From contig USBN01000003.1 of the NCBI GenBank assembly GCA_900552935.1, positions 9,457 through 73,456 on the forward strand: DNA of 64,000 nt, given 5' to 3'. Positions 41,659-50,965 of this stretch are shown here, piece by piece; positions within the stretch are counted from its first letter, which is position 1, and each line of letters opens with the position of its first letter. Origin of the DNA: an uncultured Coriobacteriaceae bacterium. GTDB lineage: Bacteria > Actinomycetota > Coriobacteriia > Coriobacteriales > Atopobiaceae. Made by a program: the position numbers and the translations under genes. A model generated the notes under the pieces. It saw nothing but the letters and a program-made list of their open reading frames with translations, ran no database searches and had not been told where the DNA came from.

Positions 41659-44340
41659 TTGAGAGAATACCTATCTACATCCGCCGAGGTCCTGAGCGCT
41701 CAGGAGACTGACGCCACCGCTGGTCTCACCAGCGCGGAGGCCGCGTCCCGTGCCGCGAAGTTCGGCCCCAACAAGCTGAAGGAAGAGGAGAAGACCCCGC
41801 TGTGGATCCGCTTCTTCCAGCAGATGGCCGATCCGATGGTCATCATGCTCATCGTCGCAGCGGCCATCAGCGCGGTGACGGGCGCCATTCAGGGTGAGGT
41901 CGATTTCGCGGACGTCATCATCATCATGACGGTCGTCATCATCAACTCCGCCCTCGGCGTCATCCAGGAGGCCAAGAGCGAGGAGGCCCTCGCGGCCCTG
42001 CAGGAGATGAGCGCCGCGCAGTCCAAGGTCATGCGCGACGGCAAGCTCGTCATGCTGCATTCCTCCGAGCTCGTGCCCGGCGACGTCATCCTGCTCGAGG
42101 CCGGTGACTCCGTCCCGGCGGACTGTCGCGTGATCGAGAGCGCCTCCATGAAGATCGAGGAGGCGGCGCTTACCGGCGAGTCTGTCCCGGTCGAGAAGCA
42201 CGCCGAGGCCATCGAGCTCGCCGCCGATGCCGATGATGTGCCCCTGGGTGACCGCAAGAACATGTGCTACATGGGTTCCACCGTGGTCTACGGCCGCGGC
42301 CGCGCCGTCGTCGTCGCCACGGGCATGGACACCGAGATGGGCAAGATCGCAGGCGCCCTCTCGGACGCCAAGGAGGAGCTCACTCCTCTCCAGGTCAAGC
42401 TCGACGAGCTGTCTCACATCCTCACCAAGCTCGTTATCGTGATCTGCGTCGTCATCTTCGCGGTCGACGTTCTCCGTCACGGCTTCGGTAACATGGCCGA
42501 GGAGCCCACGCTTCTGCTCAACACCTTCATGGTGGCCGTGTCGCTCGCTGTCGCCGCCATCCCCGAGGGCCTCGTTGCCGTCGTGACCATCGTCCTGTCG
42601 CTCGGCGTTACCAAGATGGCCCGTCGTCAGGCGATCATCCGCAACCTTTCCGCGGTCGAGACCCTCGGCTGCACCCAGGTCATCTGCTCGGATAAGACGG
42701 GCACCCTCACGCAGAACAAGATGACCGTCGTCGACCACCTGCTCGCCGCTCCCGAGGAGAAGCTCCTCTCCGGCATGGCCCTTTGCTCTGATGCCAAGTG
42801 GGATGCCGAGGCCGGCGAGGCCGTGGGCGAACCCACCGAGTGCGCCCTCGTGAACGACGCGGGCAAGGCGGGCCTCACGGGCCTTGTCGAGGAGCACCCG
42901 CGCGTGGGCGAGGCTCCGTTCGACTCCGGCCGTAAGATGATGTCCGTCGTGGTGGAGACTCTCGACAATGAGTTCGAGCAGTACACCAAGGGTGGCCCGG
43001 ACGTCGTGATTGGCCGCTGCACCTCGATCTTCGATGGCGACAAGATCGTGCCCCTCACTGACGAGAAGCGCGCTGAGCTCCTCTCGGCCAACAAGGCCAT
43101 GGCAGACCAGGCCCTGCGCGTGCTCGCGCTTGCCTGCCGCCACTACGAGGCCAAGCCCACGGACTTCTCCGCTGATGCCCTTGAGCAGGACCTTACGTTC
43201 TGCGGCCTCTCCGGCATGATCGACCCCGAGCGTCCCGAGGTGGCCGCCGCCATCGACGAGGCCCACACCGCCGGCATCCGCACCGTCATGATCACGGGCG
43301 ACCACATCGACACTGCCGTGGCCATCGCCAAGAACCTCGGCATCATCGAGGATCGCTCGCAGGCGATCACCGGCGCCGAGCTTGATCGCATGACGGATGA
43401 GGAGCTTGACGCCCACATCGAGGACTACGGTGTCTACGCCCGCGTCCAGCCCGAGCACAAGACGCGCATCGTCGAGGCATGGAAGGGCCGCGACATGATC
43501 GTCGCCATGACCGGCGACGGCGTGAACGACGCTCCCTCCATCAAGCGCGCCAACATCGGCGTGGGCATGGGCATCACCGGTACCGACGTTACCAAGAACG
43601 TCGCCGATATGGTGCTTGCGGACGACAACTTCGCCACGATCATCTCCGCGTGCGAAGAGGGCCGTCGCATTTACGACAACATCCGCAAGGTCATCCAGTT
43701 CCTGCTCTCCGCGAACCTCGCCGAGGTCTTCTCGGTCTTCGTCGCCACGCTCGTTGGCTTCACGCTGTTCCAGCCGGTCCAGCTGCTGTGGGTCAACCTC
43801 GTGACGGACTGCTTCCCGGCTCTGGCGCTGGGCATGGAGGACGCCGAGGGCGACATCATGCGCCGCAAGCCGCGCAAGGCCTCTGACGGCGTTTTCGCTG
43901 GCCACATGGGCGTCGACTGCGTGGTCCAGGGCATCATCATCACGATGCTTGTCCTCGCGAGCTTCTTCGCCGGCGTGTACTTCGACATGGGCTACATCAA
44001 CATCGCGGACATGATCGCCGGTACTGCGGATGAAGAGGGCGTCATGATGGCGTTCATCACGCTCAACATGGTCGAGATCTTCCACTGCTTCAACATGCGC
44101 AGCCGTCGTCAGTCGATCTTCACGATGAAGAAGCAGAACGGCTGGCTCTGGGCCGCCTCCGCCTTCGCGCTCGTGCTGACCCTCATCGTGGTCGAGTTCG
44201 AGCCGCTTTCGATGATGTTCTTTGGTGTGCCGGGCCTCGAGCTCAAGGGCTCCCTCACTGCTCTGGGCATCGCCTTCCTGATTATCCCGCTCGTCGAGAT
44301 CTACAAGGCCATCATGCGCTCTGTGGAGAAGGAAGACTAA
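41659..44340 (+). CDS. P-type Ca2+-transporting ATPase (PMCA/SERCA-like, P2 type)
   Basis: Ion pump that uses ATP to export Ca2+ or a related cation. The 893-residue protein has the actuator motif LTGESVPVEKH, the first transport-site helix AAIPEGLVAVVTI, the phosphorylated Asp in CSDKTGTLTQNKM, the hinge GDGVNDAPSIKRANIGVGMG, and a C-terminal helical domain (VNLVTDCFPALALGME), all P2A-like. The start is a TTG at 41659, fixed by AGGAGGG five bases upstream. The open frame extends further, but without a ribosome binding site. rsgA starts 3 bases after the stop. Confidence 0.93.
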   Translation: MREYLSTSAEVLSAQETDATAGLTSAEAASRAAKFGPNKLKEEEKTPLWIRFFQQMADPMVIMLIVAAAISAVTGAIQGEVDFADVIIIMTVVIINSALGVIQEAKSEEALAALQEMSAAQSKVMRDGKLVMLHSSELVPGDVILLEAGDSVPADCRVIESASMKIEEAALTGESVPVEKHAEAIELAADADDVPLGDRKNMCYMGSTVVYGRGRAVVVATGMDTEMGKIAGALSDAKEELTPLQVKLDELSHILTKLVIVICVVIFAVDVLRHGFGNMAEEPTLLLNTFMVAVSLAVAAIPEGLVAVVTIVLSLGVTKMARRQAIIRNLSAVETLGCTQVICSDKTGTLTQNKMTVVDHLLAAPEEKLLSGMALCSDAKWDAEAGEAVGEPTECALVNDAGKAGLTGLVEEHPRVGEAPFDSGRKMMSVVVETLDNEFEQYTKGGPDVVIGRCTSIFDGDKIVPLTDEKRAELLSANKAMADQALRVLALACRHYEAKPTDFSADALEQDLTFCGLSGMIDPERPEVAAAIDEAHTAGIRTVMITGDHIDTAVAIAKNLGIIEDRSQAITGAELDRMTDEELDAHIEDYGVYARVQPEHKTRIVEAWKGRDMIVAMTGDGVNDAPSIKRANIGVGMGITGTDVTKNVADMVLADDNFATIISACEEGRRIYDNIRKVIQFLLSANLAEVFSVFVATLVGFTLFQPVQLLWVNLVTDCFPALALGMEDAEGDIMRRKPRKASDGVFAGHMGVDCVVQGIIITMLVLASFFAGVYFDMGYINIADMIAGTADEEGVMMAFITLNMVEIFHCFNMRSRRQSIFTMKKQNGWLWAASAFALVLTLIVVEFEPLSMMFFGVPGLELKGSLTALGIAFLIIPLVEIYKAIMRSVEKED

Positions 44341-44343
44341 CGC

Positions 44344-45531
44344 ATGGGAAAGAGACCGGCAAAGAGCAGGTCAACCAAGCAGCCGAGGCGTCGCTCCCAC
44401 GGGGGCGGCGCCTCGCGCGCGTCTCGTGACGAGATTCTGGCGGGGCTGCCTGCCGTGGATGAGCTTGCAAACGTGCCTGGCTTTGCTGACATGCGACCGA
44501 GCGACGAGCAGCTTGCTGCGTTCGAGGGCGCGCGGGAGCGCGTGGCCTCGCGCCTGGGCGATGGCGTCGCCGCAACCCTCGCGTTGGGCTGCGTGGTGCG
44601 CCTCGACAGGAGCTTCCCACTCGTGGCGTGCGAGGGCGTGACGCTTCGCGCGGAGCATGCCGTGGACTTTGCGAAGGGCGCTGCCGCCGAGGCGGGCATC
44701 ATGCCGACCGTCGGCGATTGGGTGGCGGTTGCCGTTGACCCCACGCACGACATGGGGGTCATCCACGAGGTTCTTCCCCGCAGGTGTGCGTTCGCGCGGT
44801 GGCGCGGAGGCAAGCGCGGAGAGTTCCAGACGCTCGCGGCGAATCTCGACGAGGTCATCATCGTGGCGGCCCTGGGCGAGGGAGAGCTCGCGCTTGCGCG
44901 CATCGCGCGTTCGCTCGTGCTCGTCCGTGACTGTGGCTGCCGCGCGTCCGTGGTGCTCACCAAGGCGGATCGCAAGGGAACGGCGGAGGAACTCGAGTGC
45001 GATGTCGAGCGCGTTCGCAGGCTCGCAGGCGAGGGCGTCGACGTCGTGGTGACCTCCTCTGCCGAGGGCGAGGGCCTGGATGGCGTGCGCGCCCTTGTGC
45101 CGGAGCGGACGATCGCCCTTATCCTAGGGGAGAGCGGCGCGGGCAAGTCGACGCTACTGAATGCCTTGCTCGGGCAGGACGCTCTTGCCACGGCTGCCGT
45201 TCGCGAGCGCGACGACATGGGCCGCCACACGACGGTCGCACGCATGATGGTGAAGCTTCCGGGTGCGGGCGTCATCTGCGACGCGCCGGGCCTCAGGAGC
45301 CTGCCGCTTGTGGGCCACGAGCGCGGCCTTGCGCTTGCGTTCCCCGAGATTGCCGAGCTTGCGGGCGAGTGCAGGTTCCGCGACTGCACGCACGGCGAAG
45401 AACCGGGCTGTGCCGTGAGGGAGGCCGAGGCGGCGGGCGAGCTTGACGGGATACGGCTCGAAGCGTATCTCGCGCTTGCCGCGGAGATGCGCAGGAGCGC
45501 GGACACGCTCGATCCGGACGTGACGCTGTAG
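44344..45531 (+). CDS. rsgA: Ribosome small-subunit-dependent GTPase A
   Basis: Late 30S maturation GTPase with circularly permuted G motifs. These run G4 LTKADRK near residue 206, G5 TSSAEGEG, P-loop GESGAGKSTLLN near 261, G2 RHTTVARM and G3 DAPGLRSL. An OB-type domain comes before them and a zinc knuckle (CRFRDCTHGEEPGCAV) after. The 395-residue length is longer than usual because of a basic, Ser-rich N-terminus of about 30 residues. It is coupled to the Ca2+ pump gene by a 3-base gap. A terminator about 110 bases downstream ends the pair. Confidence 0.93.
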   Translation: MGKRPAKSRSTKQPRRRSHGGGASRASRDEILAGLPAVDELANVPGFADMRPSDEQLAAFEGARERVASRLGDGVAATLALGCVVRLDRSFPLVACEGVTLRAEHAVDFAKGAAAEAGIMPTVGDWVAVAVDPTHDMGVIHEVLPRRCAFARWRGGKRGEFQTLAANLDEVIIVAALGEGELALARIARSLVLVRDCGCRASVVLTKADRKGTAEELECDVERVRRLAGEGVDVVVTSSAEGEGLDGVRALVPERTIALILGESGAGKSTLLNALLGQDALATAAVRERDDMGRHTTVARMMVKLPGAGVICDAPGLRSLPLVGHERGLALAFPEIAELAGECRFRDCTHGEEPGCAVREAEAAGELDGIRLEAYLALAAEMRRSADTLDPDVTL

Positions 45532-45545
45532 ACGCTGGGCGTCTG

Positions 45546-45612
45546 GCGTGGTCCGGGCGAGCTGGTGGCGCGGTCCGGGCGAGCGGGCGGCGCGGTCCGG
45601 GCGAGCGGGCGG
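45546..45612. repeat. Three 22-bp tandem repeats, extremely GC-rich
   Basis: Unit CGGTCCGGGCGAGCGGGCGG repeats with a 22-bp period; the GGTCC of each unit is at 45550, 45572 and 45594. It is just downstream of the rsgA stop. Confidence 0.75.
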
Positions 45613-45641
45613 CGGAATCAAGACAATAAAGAATTTTGAGT

Positions 45642-45681
45642 CGGCGAGTGCCTTTCCCGGGTGCTCGCCGGCTTGTTTTTA
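45642..45681 (+). terminator. Terminator after rsgA
   Basis: CGGCGAG pairs with CTCGCCG, with partial inner pairing, and is followed by GCTTGTTTTT. Confidence 0.7.
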
Positions 45682-45737
45682 TAAGCGTTCTACCTGCGAA
45701 AACCGTAGTTATCAACAGCCTGTTTGACGCACTATGG

Positions 45738-45757
45738 CACGTTTTGCGCAAAACGTG
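45738..45757. promoter_or_regulatory. 20-bp perfect palindrome upstream of the Tad operon
   Basis: CACGTTTTGCGCAAAACGTG is a perfect dyad without a spacer, 116 bases before the cpaB start. A further AACGTGT follows at 45763. This is the shape of a dimeric repressor or activator site. No clean -35/-10 pair can be assigned nearby. Confidence 0.55.
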
Positions 45758-45872
45758 TTGGGAACGTGTCTGATTTGGGTTTGAACGCGTGGGACTTTCT
45801 CGCGGACGAGCCATTATCGGGACCGTTTTCAGGCGATGATTCCGCCACGTTCAACGAGTGGCGGGAGGAACC

Positions 45873-46574
45873 ATGAAGCGAAGGGTCAGGCTTGCGATGT
45901 CCGCGGCGTGCGGCGTGCTCGCGATGCTGCTTGCGGCAGCCGCGGCTGATGCTGCGCGCGCGGAGGTGAGGTCCGAGCGCGCGGAGGTACTCGAGCGCTA
46001 TGGCGGCGAGGTCACCCAGCTCGTGGTCGCTCGCAGGGAGTTGCCAGCGGGGAGCGTGCTTGCCGAGTCAGACCTCGAGATGCGCGAGTGGCTCGCAGAC
46101 CTCGCGCCCGCAAAGGCGGTGACGAGCTTTGATGACGTGGTGGGAGTCCGTCTCGCCGCGTCGGTGAGTGCCGGCGAGCCCTTGACGGAGCTGGATGTCG
46201 CCTCCGCGGAGGGCGCCATCGAGGTGCCAGAGGGGCGAGTTGCCGTCAGCGTGAAGATTGGCGATAAGTCTGGCGTCGCGGCGGATACGCCAGCGGGATC
46301 GCGCGTGCTTGCTTACGTGTCTTCGGCTTCGGGCGTAAAGCTTGTTTCGGCGGATGTGATCGTGCTCGGGGCATCCAGTGCATCCGCCTTTGGAGGGACG
46401 GACGGGCTTGTAACCCTCGCGGTCGATCCCGAGCATGTCACAACGATTCTCTCCGCCGGCGCCGATGGCAGCCTGCGTCTGGCGCTTCCTGCCGACGACG
46501 TGGAGTTTGAGGAGGATGGCGTGACTCCCGTTGCCCCGACCTCCGTCCCTCCCGTGACGGGGGATGAGGCGTGA
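45873..46574 (+). CDS. cpaB: Flp pilus assembly protein CpaB/RcpC (SAF domain)
   Basis: First gene of the Tad operon. The 233-residue protein has a hydrophobic N-terminal anchor (RRVRLAMSAACGVLAMLLAAAAADAARA) and then the SAF domain (VVARRELPAGSVLAESDLEMREW), expected to bind cell-wall glycan. A Pro/Thr-rich tail follows. It is clearly related to CpaB/RcpC, although no secretin partner is present, as expected for a one-membrane cell. GGGAGGAA precedes ATG 45873. An in-frame start 15 bases earlier is less likely. The stop overlaps the ATG of the next gene by one base. Confidence 0.82.
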   Translation: MKRRVRLAMSAACGVLAMLLAAAAADAARAEVRSERAEVLERYGGEVTQLVVARRELPAGSVLAESDLEMREWLADLAPAKAVTSFDDVVGVRLAASVSAGEPLTELDVASAEGAIEVPEGRVAVSVKIGDKSGVAADTPAGSRVLAYVSSASGVKLVSADVIVLGASSASAFGGTDGLVTLAVDPEHVTTILSAGADGSLRLALPADDVEFEEDGVTPVAPTSVPPVTGDEA

Positions 46575-47806
46575 TGGCGAACTGGGCTATTTGTTCTGGC
46601 AAGCGAGAGGCTGCCGCTCTCGAGGCGTATGTGCGCGCTTGTGACGCCGATGCCACCATCGCGTGCGTTGGTGACGCCGCGGGCTTTAGGGAGCGGCTTC
46701 GTGGCGGCTTGAGGGGTGCCACGGCCCTCGTAGCCGAGGGAGCGCGCGGACCTGCGGCGGTAAATGTCGCGGCGGCCGTCGCGGCGGACGGGGGTGCCTC
46801 ACAGGTGGTGCTTGCCGTGCCGCACGCGTCTGGCTCGCTGCGTTCCCGCGCCAAGAGCGCCGGCATAGATCGCGTCATAACTGAGGAAGAGCTTGCCGCC
46901 GCCCGTTCGCGGGAGGCTGTGGAACGCAAGACGATGGGGATCGCGGGCGCTATGGCTGCGGGCCGGGTGGCGGCAAGCGAGCGGCGGCAGGGCGTGCCCG
47001 TGGTCACGTTCGTCTCGGGCAGGGGAGGCGTGGGCAAGTCGACTATCGTCGCGACCTGTGCCCACGTGGCGGCGTCATGGGGGCTCGACGTGGCCTGTCT
47101 CGACCTCGACCTCGCCTTTGGCAATCTCTCTGCGCTTGCCGGTGCCGAGAGGCCCGCTGACTTGGCGCAGGTGGCGACGGGTGCGCTTGATGACGAGGCG
47201 TTCGAGTCTCTCGGAGCCGTGGCGGGCGACCGCGTGCGTGTCTGGGGTCCCTGCCGCGAGCCGGAGTATGCGGAGTGCGTGCAGCCGCTTGCCGCGGATA
47301 TCATCGCGAGGCTAACCCAGGGTCATGACCTCGTGCTCGTTGACACTTCGGCAAGCTGGGGAGATGCGACGGCGTCTGCCGCACAGGCGGCTGACAGGCT
47401 CGTGATCGTCTCTGATGACCGACCGGGCGCGATCGCGGCGCTCGCTCGCTGCGGCGGGCTTGCCGTTCGTCTCGGTATCGCGCGTACGAGGATTGTGCGC
47501 CTGATGAATGGTTGCGACCCAAAAATGCGAGACGAGTCGTTCGTCACGCGTGCGGCCGTCGGGCTTGAATGCGCCCGCGAGGTGCGCGTGCCAGATGGTG
47601 GCCTTGAGGTCGTTGAGCTGCTCGCAACTGGTGGGTCATCCGAGCTGGCGATGCTTGATGGCGCGATGCCTCGCGCCGTGGCCCATGGCCTTGCGGCGGT
47701 CTTGAAGGAGCTTGGGCGTCTTCCTGAGGGCGACGCGCCGGCGCGCGCCCTTGCGGGTGGGAAGCGCCAGCGTAGGCTCTTCGGCCGCGTGCGGGAGGCG
47801 AGCTAG
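46574..47806 (+). CDS. tadZ: Flp pilus assembly ATPase TadZ/CpaE-like
   Basis: MinD/ParA-like ATPase that positions the Tad machinery at the pole in other bacteria. The 410-residue protein has a receiver-like N-terminal domain without a clear phospho-Asp (residues 1 to about 120). The deviant Walker motif is FVSGRGGVGKSTIVA near residue 148, followed by CLDLDLAFGNLSALAG. The DTSASWGDAT block replaces the usual switch II. ATG 46574 overlaps the cpaB stop. The next gene begins 2 bases after its stop. Confidence 0.87.
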   Translation: MANWAICSGKREAAALEAYVRACDADATIACVGDAAGFRERLRGGLRGATALVAEGARGPAAVNVAAAVAADGGASQVVLAVPHASGSLRSRAKSAGIDRVITEEELAAARSREAVERKTMGIAGAMAAGRVAASERRQGVPVVTFVSGRGGVGKSTIVATCAHVAASWGLDVACLDLDLAFGNLSALAGAERPADLAQVATGALDDEAFESLGAVAGDRVRVWGPCREPEYAECVQPLAADIIARLTQGHDLVLVDTSASWGDATASAAQAADRLVIVSDDRPGAIAALARCGGLAVRLGIARTRIVRLMNGCDPKMRDESFVTRAAVGLECAREVRVPDGGLEVVELLATGGSSELAMLDGAMPRAVAHGLAAVLKELGRLPEGDAPARALAGGKRQRRLFGRVREAS

Positions 47807-47808
47807 GG

Positions 47809-49155
47809 ATGGGCGTCCTCGAGCGTGTCCGCGAGTTCGCGACGGATGCCGAAGCCGTCGCTTCGCCTATCGGAAGTGAGCCCCTGGCTACCACGGCGGC
47901 CCCGGTCGAGGTTCGTGCTGCGCTCAAACGTGCCCTCGTGGACAGGCTCGGTTTGCGGGAGATGGCCTCGCTTGTCTCCTCGGGAGACGTGGTGCGAGCG
48001 CGCGACGAGCTCTCCGTGGCATGCGTGGCGGCGATTTACGCCGGCGAAGTGGCCGGTGCGGAGGCGTTTGATGTCGAGGCACTCGTCCGCGAAGTGATTG
48101 ACGAGGTCCTTGGTCTTGGGCCGCTTCAGCCTCTGCTTGATGACGACTCGATCACCGAGGTCATGGTGAACGGATGCCGCTCGCTCTACTTCGAGCGCGA
48201 TGGCAAGCTTGAGCAGGCGGAGCGAGTCTTCGATTCGCCCGAGCAGATCATGCTCGCCATCGATCGCATCCTGGCGCCGCTTGGCAGGCGTCTCGATGAC
48301 GCGAACCCCATCGTGAACGCGCGCCTCTCGAACGGCTTTCGCGTAAACGCCGTGATCTCGCCCGTGGCGATGGAGGGTCCCGCGCTCACGATCCGCAAGT
48401 TCTCGGGTGCGATTCGCTCCCTGCCGAGTCTTGTGGGGCTTGGGTCTCTTCCCGCCTGGTACGCACGTCTTCTCGGGTGGGCCGTGCGCCTCAGGTGCGA
48501 TATCGCCGTGGCAGGAGGCACGGGCTCGGGGAAGACGACGCTCCTGAATGCCCTGTCTGCCGAGATCGACCCACGCGAGCGCATCGTGACGATCGAGGAC
48601 TCCGCCGAGCTCCACTTCGAGGAGGGACTTCACGTGGTGAGGCTCGAGGCGAGGGATGCCTCTATCGAGGGGACGGGTGCCGTGAGCATCCGAACGCTCG
48701 TCACGAATGCCTTGCGAATGAGACCGGATCGCATCGTCGTGGGAGAGGTGCGCGGCGAGGAGTGCATCGACATGCTCCAGGCCATGAATACGGGCCATGA
48801 CGGAAGCCTTACCACGCTGCACGCTGGTACAGCGCGGGAGGCGGTGAGCAGGCTCGTCCTTATGGCGCGCTTCGGAATGGACCTCCCGGCGGCGCTGATT
48901 GAGGAACAGGTTGCCACGGCGCTCGACCTGATTGTGATGTCAAGGCGCATGCCGGACGGCTCGCGCGTGGTGTCCTCGACATGTGAGGTCGGGCGCGACG
49001 AGACGGGAGGGGTGGCCCTTCGCAAGCTTGTGTCCTTCGATTCGGCGACGCGTTCGTGGCGGCTTGTCGAGGTGCCTCGCTTTGTTGAGAGAGCCGTGCG
49101 TGAGGGCCTGTTGGGTGAGGGAGAGGTGGTCGAATGGCGTGGGCAGGTGCCGTAG
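47809..49155 (+). CDS. tadA: Flp pilus assembly ATPase TadA/CpaF
   Basis: Secretion-type hexameric ATPase that powers pilus polymerisation. The 448-residue protein has Walker A GGTGSGKTTLLN near residue 240, the Asp box ERIVTIEDSAELHF, Walker B MRPDRIVVGEVRGEECIDMLQAMNTGHDG and the His box SLTTLHAGTAREA. These are all of the type expected for TadA. The N-terminal 80 residues are the CpaF-specific domain. It is translated in an overlapping chain with tadZ and tadB. Confidence 0.95.
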   Translation: MGVLERVREFATDAEAVASPIGSEPLATTAAPVEVRAALKRALVDRLGLREMASLVSSGDVVRARDELSVACVAAIYAGEVAGAEAFDVEALVREVIDEVLGLGPLQPLLDDDSITEVMVNGCRSLYFERDGKLEQAERVFDSPEQIMLAIDRILAPLGRRLDDANPIVNARLSNGFRVNAVISPVAMEGPALTIRKFSGAIRSLPSLVGLGSLPAWYARLLGWAVRLRCDIAVAGGTGSGKTTLLNALSAEIDPRERIVTIEDSAELHFEEGLHVVRLEARDASIEGTGAVSIRTLVTNALRMRPDRIVVGEVRGEECIDMLQAMNTGHDGSLTTLHAGTAREAVSRLVLMARFGMDLPAALIEEQVATALDLIVMSRRMPDGSRVVSSTCEVGRDETGGVALRKLVSFDSATRSWRLVEVPRFVERAVREGLLGEGEVVEWRGQVP

Positions 49156-50069
49156 GGTGCGGCATGCTCGCAGCCCTGGCTGCGTGGTTGCTATGCGGTG
49201 CGAGGGGCGTTGCCCGGCGTCCGGGCGGGGAAGAGAGCTACGTGCGGGCTGTCGCGGCGTCTGCGCTTGGCTCGCTGGGCGCCACGCGGCCGGTGACGCT
49301 CCTCTCTCGAATCGAGAGCTGGCGTATCGCGGCGGACGAACTCGCGCTTGAGGATGCGCTCGCGGGAATCGTGCGCGGACGCGAGGCGGGCCTCGCGCTC
49401 CTCGTCTGCATCGTCGCTTCGTCCGCCCTTGCCGGGCTTGTTTGCGCTCGCTCTGTCGTTGGCCTTGTCGCGGGGCTTGGCTGCGCACTTGCGGGCGTAC
49501 TCGCTTGGGCGCGCTCGCGGACGGGCCTGCGCGAGCGCGAGCTTGCCCGTCAGGTGCCGGAGACGTTTCGCTCCCTCGCTGGTGCGATGGCGGCGGGAAG
49601 GACCCTATCGCAGGCCATCGCCTACGTGGGGTCACGAGGTGACGGCCCGCTATATCGGGAGTTCTCCCGAGCCTCGCTTGCGGTTTCGTGTGGGGTGGGC
49701 GCAGCGGAGGCGGTCGAGGAGATCGCCCAGCGCACCCAGGCGCCGGGCGTGTCACTCATGGTCTGCGCCCTCGTGGTCTCCTCGCGCACCGGGGCTCCGC
49801 TCCAGGGGCTTTTCGCGCGCTCGGCTCGGCTCGTGGAGGAGCGCTTCGAGCTCGAGCGGGAGCTCATCGCCAAGACCGCACAGGTGAGGCTCTCTGCAAG
49901 GGTGGTGAGCGCGCTGCCGGCCTGCATGGTTGGTGCCCTGGCACTGATTTCGCCGGACTTTAGGCTCGGTCTCGCAACACCGGTGGGTTGTGGTTGCGTG
50001 TGCGCGGCGGTGCTTCTTGACGTCGTTGCCCTCTTTGTTATCCGGCGGCTCATGAGGAGCGTGATGTGA
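49134..50069 (+). CDS. tadB: Flp pilus inner-membrane platform protein TadB
   Basis: The 311-residue membrane platform protein has hydrophobic segments near residues 3-20 and 85-120, a type II secretion system F-like domain (VPETFRSLAGAMAAGRTLSQAIAYVG, then SLAVSCGVGAAEAVEEIAQRTQAPGVSLMVCALVVSSRTGAPL), and two C-terminal helices. The ATG overlaps the tadA coding end by 22 bases. GGGAGAGG lies upstream. Its stop overlaps the tadC ATG by one base. Confidence 0.9.
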   Translation: MAWAGAVGCGMLAALAAWLLCGARGVARRPGGEESYVRAVAASALGSLGATRPVTLLSRIESWRIAADELALEDALAGIVRGREAGLALLVCIVASSALAGLVCARSVVGLVAGLGCALAGVLAWARSRTGLRERELARQVPETFRSLAGAMAAGRTLSQAIAYVGSRGDGPLYREFSRASLAVSCGVGAAEAVEEIAQRTQAPGVSLMVCALVVSSRTGAPLQGLFARSARLVEERFELERELIAKTAQVRLSARVVSALPACMVGALALISPDFRLGLATPVGCGCVCAAVLLDVVALFVIRRLMRSVM

Positions 50070-50677
50070 TGGCTGGCGGGTTTGCGGTGGGAGCCGCAGC
50101 TTGTCTGGCGGCATGGCTCGCGCTTGGCGGAAAGAAGGGCGAAGGTGCTCCGGAGTTTGATGCCAAGTCGCTGCTGCGATACATGCCCAAGGTCCGGAAG
50201 GCTCTCGAGCGCGAGGGGTCGGCGCGAGTGACGCGTGCCTGCGAGAGGCAGATGCCGGAGTTTCTCGACATCCTTGGCCTGGGATTGTCCGCTGGCCTTT
50301 CCTTCGATGCGTCGCTCGCGCTGTTCTGTGATCGCAGGGACTGCGAGCTCTCGAGGGAGGTCCGGGTGGCGATGCTCTCGTGGCAGATGGGCATGGAAGG
50401 GCGCTCTGAGGCGCTCTCCTCCCTCTCCACCCGCTTGGGGTCGCCCTCTTTCGAGGGGTTCTGCTCGGCCGCGACGGAGGCACTTTCGTTTGGCGCCCCG
50501 CTCGCGCAGGCGCTCGAGCGTCAGGCCGCTTCGATCAGGCAAGAGCAGAGGTCGCGGGTGCAGGAACGCATCGAGAAGGTTCCGGTGAAGATGCTCGTCC
50601 CCCTGGGGACGCTCGTGGTCCCGGCGATGTTGCTGGCGATATTGGGGCCGTTGCTGTCGGCGGCCCTGGCAGGTTGA
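50069..50677 (+). CDS. tadC: Flp pilus inner-membrane platform protein TadC
   Basis: Second platform protein and partner of TadB. The 202-residue protein has an N-terminal hydrophobic segment, the type II F-like block MPEFLDILGLGLSAGLSFDASLALF, then FEGFCSAATEALSFGAPLAQALERQAASIR, and a C-terminal hydrophobic helix (MLVPLGTLVVPAMLLAILGPLLSAA). It is short for TadC (about 280-300 in proteobacteria), mainly from a shorter N-terminal part. ATG 50069 overlaps the tadB stop. Confidence 0.88.
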   Translation: MAGGFAVGAAACLAAWLALGGKKGEGAPEFDAKSLLRYMPKVRKALEREGSARVTRACERQMPEFLDILGLGLSAGLSFDASLALFCDRRDCELSREVRVAMLSWQMGMEGRSEALSSLSTRLGSPSFEGFCSAATEALSFGAPLAQALERQAASIRQEQRSRVQERIEKVPVKMLVPLGTLVVPAMLLAILGPLLSAALAG

Positions 50678-50707
50678 GCGGCGATGCCGCTCGGATTGGA
50701 GGCTGAG

Positions 50708-50965
50708 ATGGCTATTGGAGTTGCTGGTCTGGCTATTGGGCGGATTCGAGATGCGGCCTGTCGAGTGAAGACGGGCTTGTTCTTGAGGATGCGCCTGCCC
50801 ATGCGCTCGCGCGAGCTCGCTGGGGAGGAGCTGGGTCAGGGGACGACGGAGTACGCGATTCTCGTTGGAGTGCTGGTCCTGATGGCGATAGTTGCCGTCG
50901 TAGCGTTCAGAGGCAGGCTCCAAGAGCTCTGGACCGAGATTACCGATGGCATCAACTCGCTTTAG
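50708..50965 (+). CDS. flp: Flp-type (type IVb) pilin with long leader
   Basis: Likely major pilin. The predicted cleavage is after Gly43 in ELG|QGTTEYAIL, putting Glu at +5 and Tyr at +6, the Flp signature, followed by a 17-residue hydrophobic helix. The mature pilin is 42 residues. ATG 50708 is set by GGAGG five bases upstream. An in-frame ATG at 50684 would lengthen an already unusual 43-residue leader, against roughly 10-25 in most Flp pilins. It directly follows tadC. No peptidase gene to process it lies in the operon. Confidence 0.88.
   Translation: MAIGVAGLAIGRIRDAACRVKTGLFLRMRLPMRSRELAGEELGQGTTEYAILVGVLVLMAIVAVVAFRGRLQELWTEITDGINSL

Noticed and set aside
41671..44085. 804-codon - strand frame within the Ca2+ ATPase gene
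   Set aside because: Same shadow effect. The + strand product has every P-type ATPase motif, and the shadow has low-complexity Ala/Leu/Asp/His composition.
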